47,691 bases of DNA from Streptomyces sp. AA1529 (GTDB taxonomy: Bacteria > Actinomycetota > Actinomycetes > Streptomycetales > Streptomycetaceae). A program made the position numbers and the translations under genes. The stretch lies in the NCBI RefSeq assembly GCF_000280905.1, contig NZ_ALAP01000031.1, positions 1-47,691 on the forward strand. Direction: 5' to 3'. Below, piece by piece: positions 41,008-47,691 of the stretch. The notes under the pieces were generated by a model that saw only the letters and a program-made list of their open reading frames with translations, ran no database searches and was not told where the DNA came from. Every line of letters starts with the position of its first letter. Position 1 is the first letter of the stretch.

Positions 41008-43448
41008 AGCAGGGTGAGGTCCTCGGTGCTCGGGTCGGGAAGCTGCGCGACCCGGCCCGCGTGCCGCTCGACCATCGCCTCGAAGGTCTGCCGCGCGGTG
41101 CGCCCGTTGCCGAACGAGGGGCCCTTGGGAAGCTGTCCGAAGTACTCCAGCAGCGCCTGCCGCGTGCCGCCGCCCAGGTGGTACTCCTGCTCCTCGGCCT
41201 GCTGCTCGACGATGCTCAGCAGCTCCTCGGGCGCGTAGTCCCCGAAGGTGATCGTGCGGGAGAAGCGCGAGGCCACACCGGGGTTGGCGGCCAGGAAGTG
41301 CTCCATCTCGGTGGTGTAGCCCGCCACGATGACCACCACGTCGTCCCGGTGGTCCTCCATCAGCTTCACCAGGGTGTCGATGGCCTCGCGGCCGAAGTCG
41401 CGGCCCGAGTCCTGCGGGGCGAGCGCATACGCCTCGTCGATGAACAGCACGCCGCCCCTGGCCTTCTCGAACGCCTCCTGGGTGCGCAGCGCCGTGGACC
41501 CGATGTGCTCGCCGACCAGGTCCACGCGGGAGACCTCCACCAGATGCCCGCGGCGCAGCACCCCCAGGGAGTGCAGGATCTCGCCGTAGAGGCGGGCCAC
41601 CGTGGTCTTGCCGGTGCCGGGCGACCCGGTGAAGACCAGGTGCCGCCGCGCGGACGCCGCCTTCAGCCCGGCGCGCTGCCGTCTGCGGCCGACCTCGATC
41701 ATGTCGGTGAGCGCCCGGACCTCGCGCTTGACCGCGTCCAGCCCGACCAGCTCGTCGAGTTCGCCCAGCACTTCCTTGGCGGGGCGCGGTGCCTCCTCGT
41801 CCCCGTTCGCGTCGGCCGCGTCGTCGCCGGGTGCGGACGCCGCCGGTGCCGTTGCCGGCGACGGGCTCTCCGAGCGCTGCCGGGGCACCGCGGCCTGCGC
41901 GGTCAGCAGTCCCGCCGAGCCGTCGGCGGGCGGGGCGGGGGAGACCGGTGCGGCGGCGGGCGTCGCGGTGACCGCGGCGGCGCTCTCGTCGCTGCTGCAG
42001 TCCTCGACGGTCGGGCCCTCCTCGGCGAACTCGTAGCCGCCGCGCGTGCACCGCTCGGTGCGGCAGCGGCGCAGCGTGGTGCGGCAGCCGTCGATCACAT
42101 GGAAGCCGTAGCCGCGCGAGCCGGACACCCGGCAGTTGTGGAACGTACCGCGTCCCTCGGCGGACACGTAGAACCCGGCCTCGCCGGAACCGCTGACCGT
42201 GCAGCGTTCGATGGTGGGATCGGCGCCCTTGGTGACGATCACTCCGGTCGCGGCCTGGTCGATGGTGCAGCCGTTGAGCACTCCGCCGCTGCCGTGGTCG
42301 CGGAACCAGGCGCCGGTGCCGGCCTTGCTGATGCGGCAGTCGTCCAGCTGCACGACCGCGCCGTCGCTCACCGAGACGGCGGTGCCGCGCACCTGGGAGA
42401 GGTCGCTGTCCAGGACGTCGGCACGGGAGCCCCGGTCCAGGACGAAGAGCGCGTCGGGCACCGAATGCACCCGGCAGGTGTCCAGTACCGCGGTGGCACC
42501 GTCGCTGACCCACACCGCCGGGTAGTCGCCGGTGCTCTCGTGTATCTCGCAGCCGTTGGCGTCCGCGCGGGTTCCCGGGTCCCACACCGACAGGCCGTTG
42601 CGGCCGAACCGGCGCACCGTGGAGCGGGTCAGCGTCAGCACCGAGCGGGACCGCAGGTCGACCGCGTTCTCCGGGATGTCGTGGATGTCGCAGTCGGCGA
42701 GGGTGAGCACGGCGTCGGTGTCCAGGGTGACCCCGTCGGTCGAGGTGCGGTGCACCCGGCAGTCGGTGAAGTGCCCGCTGGCGCGCCCGGCGACGCGCAG
42801 GCCGCTGCCCTTGATCTCGTACACCTCGCAGCCCAGCGCCTCCAGCGTGCTGCCCTCGCCCTGCAGCGCGATGCCCGCGCCCGAGGCGAGGTGCACCCTG
42901 CAGTGCGCGAGCCGCGGCCGGGCGCCGTCCCGCACCAGGACGCCGGACTGGCCCGCCGCCACCACCTCGCACTCCTCGAAGACGCCCCCGGCGCCCCCGG
43001 TGATGCTGAAGCCGATCCCGGCCGGGTTGTCCACGGTGCAGCGCCGCACCGTGGGCCGGGCCCCGCCGCGCACCTCGATCCCGGAGGCCGAGCGGGTCAT
43101 CACCCGCAGCCCGGCCAGCTCCGGCGCCGCGTCCTCCACGAGCACGGCGGGCACGGCCGAGTCCTGGCCCTCGATCTGCAGGTCCTGGACCAGCGCGGCG
43201 GACCGCACGGTGAGCGCCACCCCGTCCGCGGGGGCGATCCGGACCGGTCCGGAGCCGCCGCGTTCGGGGCCGCGCAGCGTCACCATGCGCTCGATGACCA
43301 GGTTCTCCCGGTAGGTGCCGGGTGCCACGGTGAGGACGTCGCCGTCGCCCGCAACCTCCAGCGCGGCGGACAACGACGCGTATTCGCCCGTGCGCCGCCG
43401 CCACCGCGACGTGCCGCTGTGCGTCACCTGGACCGAGCCCTGTGCCAT
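40977..43448 (-). CDS. Right-handed beta-helix / CbbX-type AAA ATPase fusion
   Basis: Protein of 823 residues. Residues about 15-490 are regular parallel beta-helix coils of about 23 residues, each ending in a pattern like C-x-V or C-x-I ([39 protein letters not shown]). An Ala/Pro-rich linker (about 500-565) follows. The AAA module has [20 protein letters not shown], Walker [10 protein letters not shown] (about 605), Walker [13 protein letters not shown] (about 665) and the arginine-finger region [10 protein letters not shown]. The AAA part resembles CbbX/CfxQ and the C-terminal domain of EccA. No signal peptide, so it is cytosolic. ATG at 43448. Partner proteins are unknown. Confidence 0.85.
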   Translation of the reverse strand: MAQGSVQVTHSGTSRWRRRTGEYASLSAALEVAGDGDVLTVAPGTYRENLVIERMVTLRGPERGGSGPVRIAPADGVALTVRSAALVQDLQIEGQDSAVPAVLVEDAAPELAGLRVMTRSASGIEVRGGARPTVRRCTVDNPAGIGFSITGGAGGVFEECEVVAAGQSGVLVRDGARPRLAHCRVHLASGAGIALQGEGSTLEALGCEVYEIKGSGLRVAGRASGHFTDCRVHRTSTDGVTLDTDAVLTLADCDIHDIPENAVDLRSRSVLTLTRSTVRRFGRNGLSVWDPGTRADANGCEIHESTGDYPAVWVSDGATAVLDTCRVHSVPDALFVLDRGSRADVLDSDLSQVRGTAVSVSDGAVVQLDDCRISKAGTGAWFRDHGSGGVLNGCTIDQAATGVIVTKGADPTIERCTVSGSGEAGFYVSAEGRGTFHNCRVSGSRGYGFHVIDGCRTTLRRCRTERCTRGGYEFAEEGPTVEDCSSDESAAAVTATPAAAPVSPAPPADGSAGLLTAQAAVPRQRSESPSPATAPAASAPGDDAADANGDEEAPRPAKEVLGELDELVGLDAVKREVRALTDMIEVGRRRQRAGLKAASARRHLVFTGSPGTGKTTVARLYGEILHSLGVLRRGHLVEVSRVDLVGEHIGSTALRTQEAFEKARGGVLFIDEAYALAPQDSGRDFGREAIDTLVKLMEDHRDDVVVIVAGYTTEMEHFLAANPGVASRFSRTITFGDYAPEELLSIVEQQAEEQEYHLGGGTRQALLEYFGQLPKGPSFGNGRTARQTFEAMVERHAGRVAQLPDPSTEDLTLLYPSDLPGPG

Positions 43449-43631
43449 GGAGTGCTGTGCCCCAACCTCGTGCGTGCGGAGATGCGTTGCGCCGGTCGCG
43501 CGGAGCGCTGCGTGCGCTGTCCGGGCCGGCCGCACCACCGTAGCGTGCGCTGGTGCTCTGCGGTGACGGGTCCGACCGAGTGACCGGCGCGGACACCCGC
43601 TCGGAACCGACATGCCGGGAAGGGGCGGTTG

Positions 43632-44234
43632 TCAGGTGCTGGTTCCGGTGCGGCCCCAGTCGGGGCCGATGCGCACCCACTCCTCGTCCCAGCGTGCGTA
43701 CCGGCGCCGCAGCAGCAACCGTACGGTCAGCCGCCTGGCGGCCTCCAGCCCTCCGGCGGTGAGCGCGCCGATGGCCAGTCCGGCCAGCAGCGAGTAGGAG
43801 CGGGCGCTGTGCGTGCTCATCGGACGGGAGGTCAGGCGCCCGTGCGCGTCCGTCCACACCGGGAAGCGGGCGCCGGGCTCCACGGGGTGCCGGAGCACGA
43901 CGACGCCGGTGTGCGGGGTGCCGTCCGGCCCCTCCCACCGCGCGGTGATCCGATGGCGGTTCTGCGCCCCGGCGCCGGTCTCGGTCTCGGAGTCCAACGG
44001 CGGCAGCACCCGCACGTGCTGGACCGTCGCCGGGATCCGCGACCGCTGGTGCTGCTGCTCGTGTGCGGTGCGCAGCAGTGCCGCGTGGGCCGTCTCGGTG
44101 GCGGCCCATCCCGCCAGCGGGGCGGCGAGAGCGATCAGCAGCACCGCACACAGGGTCAGCCACGCCTCCCGGCGGTCGGTGCGCCGGTACAGCGGGTTCC
44201 TCCGCCAGCGCCACAGACCGGAGACAGCGCGCAC
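43632..44234 (-). CDS. Rv1733c-family membrane protein
   Basis: Protein of 200 residues. LWRWRRNPLYRRTDRREAWLTLCAVLLIALAAPLAGWAA forms the first helix and the family's typical N-terminus. An extracytoplasmic domain of about 90 residues contains VLRHPVEPGARFPVWTDAHGRLTSRP, and a second helix (SLLAGLAIGALTAGGLEAARRLT) precedes a basic tail. Members related to the latency antigen Rv1733c are frequent in Streptomyces but have no assigned function. GAGAGGGGG lies before the GTG at 44234. It is 183 bp downstream of the beta-helix/AAA gene's start, on the same strand. Confidence 0.83.
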   Translation of the reverse strand: MRAVSGLWRWRRNPLYRRTDRREAWLTLCAVLLIALAAPLAGWAATETAHAALLRTAHEQQHQRSRIPATVQHVRVLPPLDSETETGAGAQNRHRITARWEGPDGTPHTGVVVLRHPVEPGARFPVWTDAHGRLTSRPMSTHSARSYSLLAGLAIGALTAGGLEAARRLTVRLLLRRRYARWDEEWVRIGPDWGRTGTST

Positions 44235-44727
44235 CGCTGCACCCCCTCTCGCCGTTCGTCCACCGGGTGCGGTACCCGCACGGGAGGAGGCGTCGAGCCC
44301 CGGGCCGTACAGCTCACCGGCTGCCGTGCGACCGGCTGCCGGTTCTTCGGGTCCGTCGGTCCCCTCTCCGTCCTCGGGCTGGTCGCGGGCTCGCTGCTTT
44401 CCCCTCGTGATCCGCAGAGTTTACTGAGTGGCCTTCCGGTGCCGGACACCGGGCGCGGGTCGGACATGTGTACGCCCACTTTTTCCGCACATCTGCTCGG
44501 GCCGGGGAGTGGGCAGGGCCGCGATGCGGTGTGAATGTCGCACACGGTGAGGTGCTCCGCGAGATTGTCACGCTCGGTAAGAAAAATTGGTGATCTTACC
44601 CGTGGATCGCGCGGGCATTCGGGGCGTGCCCATCTCTTTCGGGCGATTGCCGCCTCTCCCGCGACCCATTTAACTTCTCTGCGCATCAGGCCATATGACG
44701 GCGCATCACAAGGATTGGCGGTGTCGG
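44235..44727. promoter_or_regulatory. Long control region before the encapsulin pair
   Basis: No gene is supported in these 493 bp. The right half is markedly AT-richer than the window. GTGTG-AATGTCG-CACAC (44529-44545) is an inverted repeat. GGTAAGA and TCTTACC (44576-44582, 44594-44600) form a perfect 7-bp inverted repeat across 11 nt. TTGTCA at 44565-44570 could be a -35, but no good -10 follows at the right distance. ACATGTGTA at 44464 recalls the motif at 20637. The region probably carries developmental control of the shell operon (inference). Confidence 0.5.
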
Positions 44728-46140
44728 ATGACGACTGCGGCGGAGCGGAATTCCGGAAACGGGAGTGCGGACCAGGCGCAGCAGAGCCTCGCCACGGAAG
44801 CGGCACGGAATCTCGCGACCACCACGAAGACGCCCCCGCAGATGCAGGGGATCACCTCGAGGTGGCTGCTGCGGGCCCTGCCGTGGGTGCAGGTGACGGG
44901 CGGCACCTTCCGGGTGAACCGGCGGCTGTCCCACACACTCGGGGACGGCCGGGTGGAGTTCGTCTCCACCGGCGCCGAGGTCCGGGTCATCCCGTTGGAG
45001 CTCACCGAGCTGCCGCTGCTGCGCGGCTACGACGACCACGCGGTGCTGGAGACCCTCGCCGACCGGTGCGAGCAGCGCGACTTCCGCCCCGGCGAGGTGA
45101 TTCTGGAGGAGGGCCGGCCCGCCGACCGGCTGGTACTGATCGCACACGGCAAACTGCGCCAGTCGGTCCGGGGCCGGTACGACGAGGACGTCACCCAGGG
45201 CGTGCTCGCGGACGGCGACTTCGTCGGCGATCAGCTGATGACCGGCGAGACGGGCACCTGGGACCGCACCCTGACCGCGCTCACCAGCGGTACCGTCCTC
45301 ACCCTGGAGCGCAGCGCGTTCGACGCCGTACTGGCCGGCGCCGGCTCGCTCCGCTCCCACCTGGCATCCGCCGGTGCCCTCATCCCCTCGCAGCGGACCG
45401 GGGACGGCGAGTCCGCGATCGAGCTGGCGTCCGGACACGTGGGGGAGGCGCCGCTGCCGGGCACGTTCGTCGACTACGAGCTGAGCCCCCGCGAGTACGA
45501 ACTCGAGGTCGCCCAGACCGTGCTGCGCGTCCACACCAGGGTCGCCGACCTGTACAACCACCCGATGAACCAGCTCGAGGAGCAGCTCCGGCTCACCGTC
45601 GAGGCGCTGCGCGAGCGCCAGGAGCACGAGCTGGTCAACAACCGCGAGATCGGCCTGCTGCACAACGCCGGGACGCGGCAGCGCGTCCACACCCGCTCCG
45701 GACCGCCCACCCCGGACGACCTGGACGAGCTGCTGGCCACCGTGTGGAAGGACCCCGGCGTCATCCTGGCCCACCCCAGGGCGATCGCCGCGATCGGCCG
45801 GGAGTGCAGCAGGCGCGGGCTCTACCCGCAGTCCGTCGACCACGAGGGGCACTCGGTGCCCGCCTGGCGCGGCGTCCCCATCCTGCCCTGCAACAAGATC
45901 CCGGTCACCCCGCAGGGCAGCACCTCCGTCCTGGCGATGCGCACCGGCGAGAAGGCCCAGGGCGTGGTCGGACTCCACCAGACGGGAATTCCCGACGAGT
46001 ACAGCCCGGGTCTCTCGGTCCGCTTCATGGGGATCAACGAGAAGGCCGTCATGTCGTATCTGGTGAGCGCCTATTACTCCGCCGCCGTTCTCGTGCCCGA
46101 CGCGCTCGGAGTTCTCGAGGACGTCGAGATCGGCCACTGA
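44728..46140 (+). CDS. eshA: EshA-type family 2B encapsulin shell protein with cNMP-binding-like insert (copy 1)
   Basis: Protein of 470 residues. The N-terminal arm ([26 protein letters not shown]) leads into an HK97-like shell domain. A cyclic-nucleotide-binding-like insert lies at about 95-212 ([37 protein letters not shown]). The shell fold resumes at [31 protein letters not shown] and ends [17 protein letters not shown]. The layout matches EshA, a large-assembly protein of Streptomyces linked to development and antibiotic production and now classed as a family 2B encapsulin. The ATG at 44728 (MTTAAERN) fits family N-termini. An ATG at 44695 adds 11 residues. A paralogue follows after 109 bp. 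Confidence 0.9.
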   Translation: MTTAAERNSGNGSADQAQQSLATEAARNLATTTKTPPQMQGITSRWLLRALPWVQVTGGTFRVNRRLSHTLGDGRVEFVSTGAEVRVIPLELTELPLLRGYDDHAVLETLADRCEQRDFRPGEVILEEGRPADRLVLIAHGKLRQSVRGRYDEDVTQGVLADGDFVGDQLMTGETGTWDRTLTALTSGTVLTLERSAFDAVLAGAGSLRSHLASAGALIPSQRTGDGESAIELASGHVGEAPLPGTFVDYELSPREYELEVAQTVLRVHTRVADLYNHPMNQLEEQLRLTVEALRERQEHELVNNREIGLLHNAGTRQRVHTRSGPPTPDDLDELLATVWKDPGVILAHPRAIAAIGRECSRRGLYPQSVDHEGHSVPAWRGVPILPCNKIPVTPQGSTSVLAMRTGEKAQGVVGLHQTGIPDEYSPGLSVRFMGINEKAVMSYLVSAYYSAAVLVPDALGVLEDVEIGH

Positions 46141-46249
46141 CCCGCGCGCCGGGGCATCGGTCCCCGGCCCGGAAAACCGTCCTCGGCGGTGACCGGACAA
46201 GCGTCCTCAGGAAAACAGGCAGTCGGAAACACCAGGAAACCGGGCACAC

Positions 46250-47635
46250 ATGACCACGCATCCCGAAGAACTGCGGCAGGACCGCGCCAGCCTCTCCACG
46301 GCGGCCGCCCGCAAGCTCACCACCACGACCAAGACACCGCCCCAGATGCAGGGGATCTCCCCGCGCTGGCTGCTGCGCGTCCTGCCCTGGACGGAGACCA
46401 CCGGCGGCACCTTCCGCGTCAACCGGCGGCTCACCCACACCCTGGGCGACGGCCGGATCGAGTTCGTCTCCACCGGTGCCGAGGTCGACGTCATCCCCGC
46501 CGAGCTGCGGGAGATCCCGCTGCTGCGCGGCCTGGCCGACGAAGCGGCCCTGCGCGCCCTGGCCGACGGGTTCGTCCAGCGCGAGTACGAGCCCGGCGAC
46601 GCACTGGCCGTGCGCGGCGAACCCGCGGACGAACTGCTGCTGATCGCGCACGGCCGGGTCGTCCAGGAAGCCGCCGGACAGTACGACGACGACATCGAAC
46701 TCGGTGTCATCGCCGACGGCGACCACGCCGGTGACCAGATCCTCACCCCGGACCCCGGCAACTGGCAGCAGACCCTGCGCGCCACCACCCGCTGCACCGT
46801 GCTGGCGCTGCCCCGCGAGACGTTCCGGCGGACGGCCGAAGCCTCCCCGCCGCTGCGCCACCACCTCGACACCGCCCTCACCCGCACCCTGCCCGCGCAG
46901 AACCGGCGCGGAGAGGCCGACATCGCCCTGGCCTCCGGCCATCTCGGTGAGATTCCGCTGCCCGGCACGTTCGTCGACTACGAACTGAACCCGCGCCAGT
47001 ACGAGCTGGCCGTCGCCCAGACCGTGCTGCGCGTCCACACCAGGGTCGCCGACCTCTACAACGACCCGATGAACCAGGTGCAGGAGCAGTTGCGGCTCAC
47101 CGTCGAGGCGCTGCGCGAGCGCCAGGAGCACGAGCTGGTCAACAGCCGCGAGTTCGGATTGCTGCACAACGCCGACCTGACCCAGCGCATCCGCTCCCGC
47201 ACCGGCGCGCCCACGCCGGAGGACCTGGACGAGCTGATCTCCCGCCGCCGCAAGACCCGGTACCTGCTGGCGCATCCGCGGGCCGTCGCCGCTTTCGGCC
47301 GGGAGTGCAGCAGCCGCGGCATCTACCCCGAGCGCGTCCAGGTCGAGGGCAGCACGGCACACGCCTGGCGGGGCATCCCGCTGCTGCCCTGCGACAAGAT
47401 CCCGATCCGGGCGGACGGCACCACCTCGGTGCTGGCCATGCGCACCGGGGCGGAGGACCAGGGCGTCATCGGGCTGCACCAGACCGGGATCCCGGACGAG
47501 ATCGAACCCTCCCTGAACGTGCGCTTCATGGGCATCGACGAGCGGGCGCTGGTCTCCTACCTGGTGAGCGCCTACTTCTCGGCCGCCGTCCTGGTGCCCG
47601 ACGCGCTCGGCATCCTGGAGGACGTCGAGGTCTGA
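46250..47635 (+). CDS. EshA-type family 2B encapsulin shell protein with cNMP-binding-like insert (copy 2)
   Basis: Protein of 461 residues, paralogue of the preceding shell gene (EshB-like). The shell segments are closely conserved ([55 protein letters not shown]), while the insert at about 85-203 is much more diverged ([38 protein letters not shown]). In both copies the Arg expected in a functional cNMP phosphate cassette aligns with Trp (Trp172 here, Trp178 in copy 1), and the Glu is Asp. AGGAAACC lies before the ATG. The 109-bp spacer with no terminator suggests one operon and possibly a mixed shell. A hairpin follows its stop. Confidence 0.9.
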   Translation: MTTHPEELRQDRASLSTAAARKLTTTTKTPPQMQGISPRWLLRVLPWTETTGGTFRVNRRLTHTLGDGRIEFVSTGAEVDVIPAELREIPLLRGLADEAALRALADGFVQREYEPGDALAVRGEPADELLLIAHGRVVQEAAGQYDDDIELGVIADGDHAGDQILTPDPGNWQQTLRATTRCTVLALPRETFRRTAEASPPLRHHLDTALTRTLPAQNRRGEADIALASGHLGEIPLPGTFVDYELNPRQYELAVAQTVLRVHTRVADLYNDPMNQVQEQLRLTVEALRERQEHELVNSREFGLLHNADLTQRIRSRTGAPTPEDLDELISRRRKTRYLLAHPRAVAAFGRECSSRGIYPERVQVEGSTAHAWRGIPLLPCDKIPIRADGTTSVLAMRTGAEDQGVIGLHQTGIPDEIEPSLNVRFMGIDERALVSYLVSAYFSAAVLVPDALGILEDVEV

Positions 47636-47652
47636 CCCACCGGGGGAGCGCC

Positions 47653-47677
47653 CCCGGCTCCCGGCGGGGGAGCCGGG
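47653..47677 (+). terminator. Hairpin after second encapsulin gene
   Basis: CCCGGCTCCC / GGGAGCCGGG, a perfect 10-bp stem with a 5-nt loop, starts 17 bp past the stop codon. It suggests that the shell operon ends here and that any cargo gene is transcribed separately beyond the window. Confidence 0.6.
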
Positions 47678-47691
47678 CGGCGCGCGGGATG

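Noticed and set aside
40977..43448. Beta-helix protein as a secreted pectate lyase or alginate enzyme
   Set aside because: It lacks a signal peptide and is fused to an AAA ATPase, which needs cytosolic ATP.
40537..44214. A 1225-codon open frame on the minus strand
   Set aside because: It is the out-of-frame shadow of the beta-helix/AAA gene and neighbours. Its translation is Arg/Gly/Ala/Pro-rich without domains, while the chosen frame has intact Walker motifs and beta-helix periodicity.
43632..44234. Rv1733c-like protein or upstream genes as encapsulin cargo
   Set aside because: It is a two-helix membrane protein on the opposite strand, and no terpene cyclase, methyltransferase or cysteine desulfurase is found in the window.

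Overview
The window is 47.7 kb of very high-GC DNA with the hallmarks of Streptomyces or a close relative. These are strong third-position GC bias, GTG starts, many apparently leaderless promoters, a Streptomyces subtilisin inhibitor, EshA-type proteins, and MarR, TetR, LacI, ROK and NarL-type regulators throughout. No tRNA, rRNA, CRISPR array, transposase or integrase was seen. It reads as chromosomal sequence with a mixture of core and accessory genes.

Left part (1-22 kb). A 5'-truncated threonine aldolase is followed by a transglutaminase-like protein. Next come an XRE-cupin regulator divergent from a thioredoxin-reductase-like flavoprotein and an MFS pump, a glutamine-hydrolysing asparagine synthetase and a MarR regulator. 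The core-like block then holds an acyltransferase, a thioredoxin, etfBA with a clear terminator, a subtilisin inhibitor and an HpcH/HpaI-type aldolase. A LacI regulator diverges from a ROK sugar kinase, with two perfect palindromes between them. An AraC/TIGR03086 pair, a TmrB-like/Nudix fusion, an M20 peptidase and a geranylgeranyl-reductase-like flavoprotein follow.

Middle (22-38 kb). A reduced glycopeptide-response cluster contains vanS and vanR, a divergent VanY-type M15 peptidase, and vanJ. It lies between a deazaflavin-dependent oxidoreductase and a TetR regulator. The promoter regions of those two outer genes share an unusual palindrome, GAGCACTGCTC, which suggests one small regulon spanning 4 kb. 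Further right are a NarL-type two-component pair, a DUF4442 protein, an alpha/beta hydrolase, an MFS pump divergent from a ROK regulator (the start codons are only 17 bp apart), a GNAT remnant, a SHOCT protein, an anti-sigma-type ATPase, a Cds1-like PLP enzyme and a DeoR regulator.

Right end (38-47.7 kb). An unusual membrane protein appears to carry an alpha/beta hydrolase split by about ten membrane helices. It converges with a right-handed beta-helix/CbbX-type AAA fusion, followed by an Rv1733c-like membrane protein. Two tandem EshA-type genes end the window. They are family 2B encapsulin shell proteins with an inserted cyclic-nucleotide-binding-like domain. The tandem shell pair, with no recognisable cargo gene inside the window, and the vanHAX-less van cluster are the most interesting systems here.

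Functions are assigned from recognised sequence motifs and family memory only; no search was run.
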